DNA of 31,447 nt from Schoenoplectus triqueter (Eukaryota > Streptophyta > Magnoliopsida > Poales > Cyperaceae). Position numbers and translations under genes: made by a program. The notes beneath the pieces are model-generated. The model did no database searches, was not told where the DNA came from, and worked only from the letters and a program-made list of their open reading frames with translations. This document shows, piece by piece, positions 21,598 to 30,770 of this stretch (the stretch's first letter is position 1; the number at the start of each line of letters is the position of its first letter). The DNA lies in contig CAXKVV010001754.1 in NCBI GenBank assembly GCA_964058805.1, positions 1 through 31,447 of the forward strand, given 5' to 3'.

Positions 21598-21696
21598 GAT
21601 ACAGTCGACTCGGATCCCCTCACGGAGTACGAGGTCATTCCCGACCCGACATACACGGACACCGACCCCGAGGTCGGTGTTCTACCTCCGGAGTAG
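21598..21696 (+). CDS. C-terminal exon of an unrecognised acidic protein (partial)
   Basis: A 32-codon open stretch follows an AATAG splice-acceptor-like site (21591-21595) after an AT-rich intron-like region. It ends at TAG 21694-21696. The peptide is rich in Asp, Glu, Pro and Thr, with PDPTYTDTDPEVGVLPPE at its end, and its base composition is much more GC-rich than the flanks. It lies just ahead of the gypsy-type LTR-like region, so it may be the end of a retroelement polyprotein or extra ORF. No upstream exon is identified and the family is not recognised. Confidence 0.3.
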   Translation, partial: DTVDSDPLTEYEVIPDPTYTDTDPEVGVLPPE

Positions 21697-22507
21697 AGCG
21701 ACTTCGCAATCCTCACCAGCACTCCTTGGTACGGTTTCCTGGGATTTGATTTTCTTTCTTCAGAATTAGGAATCTAAACCGAAAACAAAATGTTTTTAAA
21801 ATAAATTTGATATGCGGTACTTTTGACCAAACTTTGAGTAGAGATCAAAATCCGATCTGTCATCTGCATCCGATAAATTGACCAGCATGTTCGAGACTTA
21901 CCCGCATTTTACATGTCATATCATGTCATACTGCACGTAGACAGGATAGGTGTAGGATCCGGGAAATAGTCCCGAGATAGGATCAGATAGAATTAAATAA
22001 TTCAAGTTGTAGATTATAATTATTAGGAAAATATTATTACTATCACTAATTATTAATTAAGTCAGGTAGTTAATCATGCATTAAATGCATGGGAGTGCTG
22101 AGAGGCGGACCGAGTAATTCTCAGTCGGAGTTGCCTTGCATAACCAAACCGTTGTGGTTACGTACGGTGACCCATAGGCCCGTGGGACCCACCGGTCTGT
22201 ATATGCACTATGCATCCTCGTCTGTCGAGTTATCCACCGATCCCGTCATTTGGCGGGTTCGGCTGTGTCGGAGTGTTTTCTCTTGATCTTTATTATATTT
22301 CTTATTATTATTCTTTATATGATTAAATTTTTAATCCAAATTTGAGCGATTTAGGATATCGTGTACTTCAGTGTTTAGTGTGGGCGGTCATATCCGAGAC
22401 TGGAATCTAGTTTGTGATACTATATTATTATATTTATCCAACTTATTTAGGATCCTAATATTGTCCAAAGGGCTTTCTCCTTTGGCCCGTAGTTGGTACA
22501 GAGAAAG

Positions 22508-22632
22508 TCGGGATGCGGTCCACTGGCCTTAGTGGGTACAGTGTAGGCTCCCCTTTGTTATATTTTGTTTTGATACTTTTACGGGATGCGGTCCTCTGAC
22601 CCTTGTTTGGTACAGTGTAGGTTCCCATTTGA
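22508..22632 (+). repeat. 73-bp tandem duplication
   Basis: GGGATGCGGTCC occurs at 22510 and 22583. Each copy is followed by CTGRCC, GGTACAGTGTAGG and TCCCMTTTG. A third, weaker relative with TTTGGCCCGTAGTTGGTACAG lies just upstream. Confidence 0.75.
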
Positions 22633-22807
22633 TTTCGATTTGTTAATTCACGGGTAGTTATCTCTTTTTGGCGATATGGCAACTGAAGACATAATTATCC
22701 GCTTGCTATTATTTTGTAAGGTGAATTACCAGATTTAGCAGACCAGAGTACGTGCTTATGCATGCTCACTCTCCTAGGGCGTTATCGCCTCGGGATCTCG
22801 AATTATC

Positions 22808-22835
22808 GTTTATGCGGCATTGGCGCCGCATAAAC
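22808..22835. other. Perfect 11-bp inverted repeat
   Basis: GTTTATGCGGC (22808-22818) and GCCGCATAAAC (22825-22835) flank a 6-nt loop. It could fold as a hairpin in the LTR transcript. Confidence 0.8.
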
Positions 22836-22845
22836 ATAAAGTCCT

Positions 22846-22935
22846 AAGTTCGTAAGTTGGGTCGCTGGTGGCGCCCGCTTAGGCAAGGCCCAAGTTCGTA
22901 AGTTGGGACGCTGGTGGTGCCCGCTTGGGATAGAT
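22846..22935 (+). repeat. 46-bp tandem duplication
   Basis: AAGTTCGTAAGTTGGG starts at 22846 and 22892. Each copy continues CGCTGGTGGYGCCCGCTTRGG with only a few differences. Confidence 0.85.
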
Positions 22936-23200
22936 CTGGTGATTTGCAAATTGGGATATTTATTTCGGGTGTATGTTTTCTCGTACCTTATATTTTATAT
23001 TATATTACTATTTCTACAGATTTTCTATTTCGGGGTTATTTGTCATTTCATGTCATTCATGTAGAGGTGTTCTCGAAATGTATAAAATAATAATACATCA
23101 ACATATATTAAAATAATTCATTGCATTTAAATTCGATATCGGTATTTGGGTCCAGTCTAGGAAAGAAGATTAAATCTTAAGGCTGGATCTAAATCCGTAC

Positions 23201-23223
23201 TGAGTAATTTTTAAAATTACTCA
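23201..23223. other. Perfect 10-bp inverted repeat
   Basis: TGAGTAATTT and AAATTACTCA flank a 3-nt loop (23211-23213). Confidence 0.8.
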
Positions 23224-23553
23224 CGTTTCCACAGTGGTTGTGGGATTCAGGTTTACAAGTATGGGTTCGAGTTTTGATGAGAGTGCTAGGTGCAGCAGTC
23301 CTGCGTGACATCAGAAGTGCTTCGCCGCATCAGCACAGTGAGGCGGGTAGATGATTAGGGCTTATCGGGCATTGGGTTTTTATTTCTTTCTTTGGGCTTT
23401 ATTTGAGAGATTTTGCTACCCATTCCGATGGTGTTAGCCCCGCTGGTGTTTGACGTTGTATTTATCTGTATATTTCTGGACTGTTTTGGTTTGTATTATT
23501 ATTATTATTTTGTTTATTCTGGGATTTACTTTATTTTTATTCACTTAGCCTTT

Positions 23554-23579
23554 CGTACGCACGTCTCGTCGTGCGTACG
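23554..23579. other. Perfect 10-bp inverted repeat near the LTR end
   Basis: CGTACGCACG (23554-23563) and CGTGCGTACG (23570-23579) flank TCTCGT. The hairpin is CpG-rich and lies 51 bp before the putative LTR terminus. Confidence 0.8.
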
Positions 23580-23639
23580 TGGTGGGATTTAGCACCCTAA
23601 TCCGTATTTCATTTATTCTGGGGTGTGACATTAATTTAT

Positions 23640-24880
23640 CTGATTTCTCAATTTAGCCCCTCATGAAGGAGTCATCAGACTAAAATCGCAACAATAAGTT
23701 GCTAGTACCACAATCAAACTTAGACAACACTTAATCAAAACAAATCACTCATAGACATCAAGGCACAAGATTATAACATGTCAGTGTACCACATGGGTCA
23801 TCATGCTGGTACCGACTGGTACCAATCGATAATGGTTAAATCACAACAACAAGCATCCCGAATAATCCATAGCAAGGGTCGGTTTAGAGGCAAGGGAGCA
23901 AGGACCCACAAGGTATCACCTCGCATCACTGGTACCGATTGGTACCGGTGTACCAAGGCGCATAAACCAAATTGCAAAATAGTACTAATCGAACCAGCCC
24001 AACCCCATGTTCCAGAATCAAACAGCATCAACAACGTCAATTGGTACCAGTACTCAATCCATCACATAAACATTTTTAGGTACAGCCACTCGAGGGAAGA
24101 GCATCAACAATGCATGCAACACGATAATTGACAAGGCAGCACAACAATTAGCACCCAGAAGCCCAAACAAGGTAGAGAACAACACCACAAAACAGAAAAA
24201 CGAAAGCACGGGGCTCAGCCGCCGGCGTGGCCCACACAGCCAGACAAAGGAAAGGAGTTACCGGATTTAGCACAATGCGGCAGGGGCAAGTATGAGAAGG
24301 ATCGCTCGGCCAGGACTGACACACAAGGGGAGGAGGGTCAGCCGTTGCTGTGCTCGGGTGGCTGGCTCGGCTAGCGCCGTGAGTGGCGAGCAAGGGAAGA
24401 AAGGCGCGTCAGAGGTTGGCTCAGTTTTGGTTGTCGTCTATGGCATGGGGCTGAAGCACGCTGTGAGGGTTGAGTACTCGAATAGGAAGACAGAACTCCC
24501 GAGGAGTGATGGGGTGAGCTGGAGCGCCACTCGGCCGATAGGGGCGTGATTGCTCAGAGGACCAGGCGGCAGAGGTGATTCCGAGTAGCGTGACGGCGGG
24601 TGTTGTGGGTTGAGGCATTAAGCGGAGGAGAGAGTGGTGAAAGAGTGATTTTCGGAAATGAGAAAGGAGAAAGAGGATCGGAAATAGGTGCTGTCGCCAG
24701 GGGAAATCAAAAGGGGAAAAGGAAAGAAAAGGGAAAGGGAGTTCACGGGCAGCCACGGAGAGAAGGAGAGAGAGAGAGAGAGAAAAGAAAGGAAAGAAAG
24801 AAGAGAAAGAAAAGAAAGAGAGAGAGAAAAATGTTGACTTTGGCTTGTCTAGATTTTCTGTGAACGAAATCATATAAATG
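23640..24880 (-). other. CT-rich leader plus GC-rich exon-like segment (minus strand)
   Basis: Read on the minus strand, a long CT tract (24830-24755) is followed by about 600 bp of GC-rich sequence. A possible intron donor (GGTAACTCC) then lies near 24262, before AT-richer sequence running to the LTR end at 23630. This resembles a plant 5' leader and first exon, but the open frames (24873-24421 and 24393-24148) show no domain and are proline/serine-rich by composition. Five GGTACC palindromes lie in the lower part. It could be part of a gene interrupted by the LTR or retroelement leader sequence. Confidence 0.3.
24755..24830 (+). repeat. GA-rich (polypurine) tract
   Basis: A GAGAGA run grading into GAAAGAAAG. 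It is CT-rich on the minus strand, as in plant 5' leaders. Confidence 0.85.
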
Positions 24881-25464
24881 ACTGTGTATTTAATGGATTC
24901 TTAAAATTTTATCAATTAACTAATTTATCATCATCTTAATTTAGTTATTAATTCTCATTAAATCTTGTTATATTCAATAACTGATGTTCTTAATTCAATC
25001 TGATTTAGGTTTTATAAATTCGATGTTTGTTTTTAACTAATCTATTAATTATTAAGCCATTGTCAGTTATTTTATTATTCGAGATTACATTAATTTCTCT
25101 TTTGATCGTATCTCATCTAATTACCTAGAGTCTTTATATAATTTTATTTATTTTATCATATTATTTATATTTTATTTTTGTTTGTTTTTATTTTATTTTA
25201 TTTATTATTCATATATGTTTACATATTCTTTTAAATTTTTGGTATTATGTCATCGTTAGTGTTTGTACTATTCCAATTTATTTAAGTTCCAATTCGATCG
25301 ATTGATTATTTATTTCAAATTCAAATTCAAATTTATTTTTATCTCATAATTGACTAACTCTTTTAATTTATTTGGAATTAAGTTTTCATCTACTAATTTA
25401 CCTAAGTCATCATTAACTTTAAAAATTATTATTGTCTAATGTTAGCTTTTTATATATATATATT

Positions 25465-25498
<34 letters not shown>

Positions 25499-25602
25499 CT
25501 TTTAATTATTGGTTGTGTTATTTGTTAATTTGTGCTAATTTATTCTAATTATTCTCTTAATTATTATTATTGCTTAATTAAATTTTACGGTTTAACAATT
25601 AT
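24881..25602. other. AT-rich spacer with TA/TTTATA microsatellite
   Basis: Very AT-rich, no coding signal. An interrupted (TA)n/TTTATATATA run occupies about 25449-25498. Confidence 0.7.
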
Positions 25603-26561
25603 GATATCCGAAATAAGTGATATCTTAGTGACTCGGTGTCAAGAACAAGTAATTTATGACTAGTTGAGTTAGTAAGACTAAACTCGTCCATTGATAAGTT
25701 TGTCTTCTAATTCATCTCCCGAGATTGTGAGATTGAATCGTTTTGTAGTTCAATCATCCACAAAATAGTGAATGTGAACCGTTTTGTAGTTGGTTCCTTC
25801 ACTGACACACGTCTCAATGTTAAACTGGCTTAGTGCTTCATGTTTGACTTTGTGTGCAGTTGTGTTCCTAAGTTTATGAATCAGCTTAGTGTTTGGAATT
25901 CATGATCTAGAAGATCAGTGAGAAGAAACACGTGGGCCAAATCCACCCTTCTCCTGATTCACCAACCTCAAAATCAATCGGCTAAGTGTTTCGAGTTGTA
26001 TTTTGTGTGATTGGTCATTGACTAGTGAAGATTAAACTGTTCTGTAGTTGATTTATCTTCTAAGTCAACTAAGGTCGAGTCGTTCTGTAGTTGACTCACC
26101 TTTCATCCCTCCGCGAAGATCAATCTTATCTGTTGATGAGATTATCTTTTGGAGCGGTAAAGATTGAACTGATCTGTAGTACGTTCATCTTTTCATCACC
26201 CCATATCACTGGACTGACCTATTGGTGAGTCCAGGGTGTTTCAGTGATCCCGATCACTGAAGCATATGACCACTTGACCATCATTTAGCTATATTATTTG
26301 CTTCTCATTTTTAAAGATCCAGAGGTGCCTCGAGGTTAACAGCCCAGGGAAATTAATGGTGATGGCTTGTGCCCACCGGAATCTACAAGAACTCACAATC
26401 ACTAAAAACCCCCCCTAAATGTGCATTCAAATTGGTCTAATGGTATGATCAACCGACATTAAATAAATGCACATTTGGGAGAGATCTCTGTGTCTTTCTT
26501 CTGCATCCCATCGCCAACAACCCGTTGAGGCGGTGCGGAGCACGCAAAAAAGGGTCGCACA
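25603..26561 (+). repeat. Hairpin-bearing non-coding block, copy A
   Basis: This block recurs in diverged direct orientation at about 27740-29068. It holds short hairpins. Left/right arms: 25675-25684/25697-25705 (one bulge); 25731-25737/25749-25755 (GATTGAA/TTCAATC); 25776-25780/25792-25796 (GAACC/GGTTC) with outer GTGAA/TTCAC; 26077-26081/26093-26097 (GAGTC/GACTC); 26122-26126/26139-26143 (AATCT/AGATT); 26066-26069/26083-26086 is not used, the next being 26166-26169/26183-26186 (GAAC/GTTC); 26209-26215/26228-26234 (CTGGACT/AGTCCAG); 26241-26249/26252-26260 (9 bp). The last 300 bp have no array but match copy B, with a GGTG...CACC hairpin near 26362-26381. The block ends GTCGCACA, an LTR-like CA end. 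No ORF crosses it. Confidence 0.75.
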
Positions 26562-27014
26562 AATTAATAATTGGACGGTTACAATTAATTATAAATGATA
26601 TAATTGTATTTGTCATAGAGATGATAAGAAATAAAAATCAGATTGAATTTATAATGTGTTGGACACGTCGTATAAATTCATCGAAATAATAACCGAGAAA
26701 AATATAATTGTACATGATAATTATATATATTTGATTTAGATTTTAAATATTAATTATGGATTTGAATTATGGGCCAAACTCCATTTATAATTAAAGCCTT
26801 AATTAATAATTAAAAGCCCAAAATGGCCCATGCCGACCTCTAAGGGTATTTTTATCATTTTTCCAAAAGCCCAAGCGTATTTCGGTAATTTGGCCAAAAG
26901 CCCAATGGTATTTTGATAAATTTGATGAACTTTAGGGGTATTTTGGTCTTTTCGCTTTGGAACCTCCCTACTATTCATGAGAGCATTTTGATAATTTGGC
27001 AATTTCAATTTTTC

Positions 27015-27022
27015 TATAAATA
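27015..27022 (+). promoter_or_regulatory. TATA box
   Basis: TATAAATA is followed by GAGGGG and a pyrimidine-rich initiator-like TTCTACTTTCTATCTCTC about 45 bp downstream. A CCAAT motif (GCCCAATGG) lies about 120 bp upstream. Confidence 0.5.
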
Positions 27023-27451
27023 GAGGGGTAGGGTGAGAGAAAAAGCTACACCAAATCAGTTCTACTTTCTATCTCTCAGTATACGGTTGTTTTAAAATTC
27101 ACGGGATCGGTGAATAGTGTTTTTATAAAAGTTGCGGTATTTCTGCACATTTGTGAAACATAATTATTATGAGTTGTGAATAGTACTATTTCATCTTTTT
27201 CTCGGGTGAATAGTATTTTTGTGAGAAACCGCGATTTACGGTATTTCTGGCAAAAGAAATAAGCCGCTCTCTAGTCAGTCCTGGTGGATAACCTACAAAG
27301 GCATCAGAAGTTTGGTGCTCCGAGACAAGCCAATTTTCATTCCAATTGAAATTTAGAAGCAAGGTATAACATCTTATATTAATCTATTTAATTGTTAAGT
27401 AGATTAATATTTTAGAAATCAATCATGGAGTAGATCAATAAAGGTTTAAAG

Positions 27452-27634
27452 AGGTGTGTATCTCTCGATAATCATCCGACATACCACTTTAACCCTAAGC
27501 TTAAGTTAGAAGTAAAATAATATTTTACCGTCTTTTATAAAGGATTAAATATCTGTATCTCTCGGTAATTATCTGACATACATTAATCCATAATTTAAGT
27601 AGAAGTAAAATTTTTGTTCTACGGTCTTTCCGCA
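27452..27634 (+). repeat. 97-bp tandem duplication
   Basis: GTATCTCTCG starts at 27458 and 27555. Both copies continue with TAATYATCYGACATAC, TTAAGT, AGAAGTAAAAT and a CGGTCTT/CGTCTT end. The second copy leads into a TTTCCGCAG acceptor-like site. Confidence 0.8.
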
Positions 27635-27739
27635 GCTTGAACATTAACGAGATTTGGGCATTCCAAAACCCTACATCTGCTAAGTACTCAGAATTCATGA
27701 TTTAGAACATCAAATAAGACAACTATAGGGACTATATCC

Positions 27740-29068
27740 ACTGTCTGCTGATTTTATGTCTTGAACGGCTATTCATGACCAGGCACCCTAGTAAGACTAA
27801 ACTGACCTGTTTGTAAGTTCATCTCATAAATCGCAAGATTGAACTCATATGTTTGTAAGTTCATCTTCTAAACAGTGAATCGAACTGATCTGTTTATAAG
27901 TTCATTCACTAACACACCTGCCTCAATGTAGAAATGTTCTTAGGGTTATGAATTCGCTCATTGTTTGGAATTCATGATCTAGAATATCAGTTAGATGTGC
28001 ATGTGGACCATATCCACTAATCTTATGATTTGCCAACCTCAAGATCAACTAGCTTAGCGCTTTGGGTTGTATTTTGTATGATTGGTCATTGACTAGTTAT
28101 GATTGAACTGATCTGTTTGTAAGTTCATCTTCTGAATCAATTAAGATTGAGTCGATCAGTTTATAGACTCACATTTCATCTCTCCATAGAGGTTGATCTG
28201 ATCTATTTGTAAGATCATCTCTCAGAGCTGTAAAGATTGAACTGGTATGTTTGTAAGTTCATCTTTCTCTACCCTAAAATGAATTGATCTATTTGTAAGT
28301 TCATTTTCTACCAACCTATTTCACTACCTATATCAAGTGAACTGATTTGTTAGTAAGTTCATCTGTATCTCTGTTATCTGAATTCAAGTGAACTAATATG
28401 CTAGTAAGTTCATCTGTATCCCTGTAATCTGTAACCTGTGAACCGATCTGTGTGTAAGTTCAGTTTTTACTGCATTAGCATCTGCTTTGAATTGAACTGC
28501 TCTATTTATAAGTTCACTTATTCTATTTTTGAATCTGAATTAATCTGTTAGTAAGTTCATTTTCACGTGTTTCTAAACTCTAAACTAATATGTTAGTAAG
28601 TTCATCTGTCAACACTCTATGTAAGTTGAATCGATAAGTTTCTAGATTCAATTTACACTGTACCCTAAAGATAAAATTGATCTATTCGTAAGTTCATATT
28701 CTGCTATTCTTGCCTCACTGGACTGATCTGACTGTAAGTCCAGGGTGTTTCGTAGTGATTCCAATCACTTAAACACTTGACCGCTCGACCACTTGATAAT
28801 CATTTAGCTATAGTATTTACTTTCCATTTCGAGATCCAGAGGTGCCTCAAGATTAATAGCTCAGGGTAATTAACAGTGGCGGTTTACGCCCATCGGAATT
28901 TATAAGGACTCACAATCACTGAAAGACCCTTAAATGAGCATCCCAATAGGTCTGAATGGTAGAATTAACCGGGGCTAAATAAATGCACGCTTAGGAGGGA
29001 TCTCCATGTCCTCCTTCTGCATCCCATCGCCCCGCATCGGTGAGGAGCGCGTGAAAAAGTGTCGCACA
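27740..29068 (+). repeat. Hairpin-bearing non-coding block, copy B, with expanded array
   Basis: Direct, diverged copy of block A, expanded by about 440 bp. Successive hairpins (left/right arm starts): 27840/27858, 27875/27899 (11 bp, one bulge), 28104/28122, 28148/28166 (TGAGTC/GACTCA), 28194/28212 (TGATCT/AGATCA), 28238/28256, 28278/28298, 28338/28356, 28389/28407, 28439/28458, 28493/28511, 28536/28554, 28583/28599, 28621/28645 (12 bp, one G-T), 28718/28737 (CTGGACT/AGTCCAG), 28754/28763 (AGTGATT/AATCACT). Most use TGAACT/AGTTCA. Apart from the last, the loop is 12 nt, near GATCTGTTTGTA (unit 28439 needs a closing mismatch). Array spacing averages about 48 bp. The 3' 300 bp match copy A and end GTCGCACA. 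No coding frame was found. Confidence 0.8.
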
Positions 29069-29500
29069 ATAACAGTCACTATAACAATAGTTATATATCA
29101 AATTCATTACTAAATAGCTCGGTGACATCATTATAATATTGAAAACTTCTTTAACAATGGTTTATAATAAAATATGTTATTAAATTAGACTCCCAGAACC
29201 CAAAAATATAGCAAAACCATTTAGCAATGGTTACTTAAAGGAACCGTTGTTAAATACTACCTTTAATAATAATTTTGTCCTTAGAACCATTGTTAAATGC
29301 TGCGTGAAGGAACCATTGCTAAATAGTTCTGTTATTTTTTTGGGTAAGACATTTGTTTTTTTGCTCCAACTAATAACATTTTCTCCCATGAATTGCCCAT
29401 CTCTCCGTTCGTTAATTCCAATCCAACGTTTGAAAAATAAAAATTTTAAAACTAAAATCTCTCGGATTACCACCCCTTTTCATCTATTTTCATATATAAA

Positions 29501-29566
29501 AAGAGAGATGAGAGAGAGACAGAGAGAGAAAGAAGAAAGAAAGAAGAGAGAAGAGAGACAAAAGAA
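29501..29566 (+). repeat. GA-rich tract inside the CACTA-like element
   Basis: GAGAGAGACAGAGAGAG grades into GAAAGAAGAGAG. ORFs on both strands across it are composition artefacts. Confidence 0.8.
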
Positions 29567-29993
29567 ATAGAAAACTAAAAGTCGACCATCTCAATTTCAA
29601 ATGATCATAACTTTTGATAGAAAACTCCGATTGAGGTGTTCTACGTGAACACGGATATCTAACATTGTTACCGCCATTTTCAGGCCGAAAAACCTCATCT
29701 TCAAGCTCAAAAATGCATTTAAAGTTTTTTTTTCTATTTTTCTTAGAAATTATATAGATTTTCATATTATTGTATGAGTAAGATGTATGTATTTTTTGAG
29801 TAAATTTTTTTTCATTTGATGAATAATTATATTTATTTCATATCAATTATTGAATGAATAATATATAATAATATTTATTCTTATCTAATCAATATGTCTC
29901 CATATTCAATGTTTACTATTAATCAAGACGAATCAATATCAATCTGTCTCACACCTTTCAAAAAAAGTTAAATTTAAAAAGAAATTAAATAAA

Positions 29994-30480
29994 TAAATAA
30001 AAAATTTAGCAACGGTTTTTAACTAATAACCGTTGCTAAAGGATCATTTAGCAACGGTTATTAGTTAAAAACAGTTGCTAAAGGTTTTTTATTATTTTTA
30101 ATAAATAACTGTTGTTAATGTACCCTTTAATAACAATTTTTATTTTAAAATCATTGCTAAAAGACCCTTTAAGAACATTTTTTAAATTTGTTAAAGGGCC
30201 CTTTTATCAACGGTTTTTATTTAAGAACCGTTGTTAAATGACCATTTAACAATAGTTTTTTATTTAAGAACCGTTGTTAAAAGACCCTTTTAATAACGGT
30301 TTTTATTTAATAATTATTGTTAAAGGACCCTTTAATAACGGTTATTAGTTAAGAACCGTTATAAAATGTCTTTTAAAAATGGTTTTAACAACGCGTTTTT
30401 AACAATGGTTGTTTATATTTTTTTCTAACACCCCCTTTAATAATGGTTGGAGAACCGTTGTTAAAGGGCTTTAAAATCGT
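29994..30480. repeat. Subterminal hairpin array of the CACTA-like element
   Basis: About eight successive inverted pairs of TTTAGCAACGGTT/AACCGTTGCTAAA or their decayed forms are separated by T/A-rich loops with TTTAACTAATA-like content. In CACTA elements such repeats are transposase-binding sites. Confidence 0.7.
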
Positions 30481-30558
30481 TATTAAATCCAGGATCTGTT
30501 GTAGTGGGGTTTTCAGTGAAAAAAAAAATAGTAAATTGGTGTTAGTAAAATCCAGTTA

Positions 30559-30568
30559 TGTTGTAGTG
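30559..30568 (-). other. Second CACTA-like terminus
   Basis: The reverse complement reads CACTACAACA, identical to the terminus at 30506-30497. It may be the true outer end of the neighbouring element or the end of a nested relative. Confidence 0.5.
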
Positions 30569-30770
30569 TAACAACGGCTATGAATCCAAAAATAATTGTA
30601 TAATATTTGTTTCCTACACTTCTCAACACTTAACACCAGAGATTTGACAATGGTTTTTGAATAATTTTTTAACATCTCTTTTAATAAAAATTCAATAATC
30701 ATTATTAAACTTGATTAATAATTGTCGTCAAATTCTTTGACACCTCTAGAAATATTATAAAAGGAAATTG
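30569..30770. repeat. Decayed CACTA-type subterminal repeats
   Basis: Motifs such as TTGACAATGGTTTTT and AATAATCATTATTAAAC resemble degraded subterminal units beyond the two CACTA-like ends, suggesting remains of a further copy. Confidence 0.35.

Larger units (their letters stand above)
21697..23630 (+). repeat. Gypsy-type LTR-like region ending GGGGTGTGACA
   Basis: The right end (23620-23630) is a typical terminus of plant Ty3/gypsy LTRs. It is preceded by the T-rich, GGGATTTA-bearing sequence usual near LTR ends. No start with matching TGTCACACCCC is present, so the left edge is unknown and the orientation is most likely, not certainly, plus. The region is GC-richer than its surroundings. 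It holds two small tandem duplications (22510/22583 and 22846/22892) and several perfect inverted repeats. Confidence 0.45.
26562..27739 (+). other. Promoter-like spacer between hairpin blocks A and B
   Basis: It contains CCAAAAGCCCAA twice (26863 and 26894) among repeated GGTATTTTGGTAATTTGG-like sequence. A TATA box (TATAAATA, 27015-27022), three GTGAATAGT motifs (27110-27210) and a 97-bp tandem duplication follow. A candidate donor AAG|GTATAA near 27362 and acceptor TTTCCGCAG near 27633 would define a 270-nt intron. This is the architecture of a copia-like LTR plus leader, or of a non-coding promoter unit. No protein-coding frame follows. A possible LTR start TGTTGG is at 26657. Confidence 0.4.
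29077..30506. mobile_element. Non-autonomous CACTA-like transposon
   Basis: The left end CACTATAACA and the reverse complement of the right end CACTACAACA (30506-30497) agree at 9 of 10 positions. Both flanks carry dense inverted motifs of the GCAACGGTT/AACCGTTGC type. One is a perfect 13-bp inverted repeat at 30005-30017/30028-30040. Such subterminal arrays and CACTA ends define the En/Spm superfamily. The interior holds a GA-rich tract (29500-29570) and no transposase. The expected 3-bp target duplication is not visible. A second CACTA-like end lies 62 bp further right, so the true border may be 30568. Confidence 0.65.

Noticed and set aside
23778..24131. 117-codon plus-strand ORF with two TGTDWY-like motifs
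   Set aside because: The repeated motif comes from the paired GGTACC DNA repeat, and no domain or codon bias supports it.
24421..24873. 150-codon minus-strand ORF
   Set aside because: Its N-terminus translates a CT tract into Ser/Phe/Leu repeats and no domain follows; kept only as part of the leader-like segment.
27790..28770. Regularly spaced short palindromic repeats resembling a CRISPR array
   Set aside because: The units vary in sequence, the inter-unit DNA is also related between units, no cas genes are present and the context is a plant genome.
29490..29765. 91-codon ORF on the minus strand and 107-codon ORF on the plus strand at 29247-29570
   Set aside because: They run through the GA/CT tract and subterminal repeats of the CACTA-like element.
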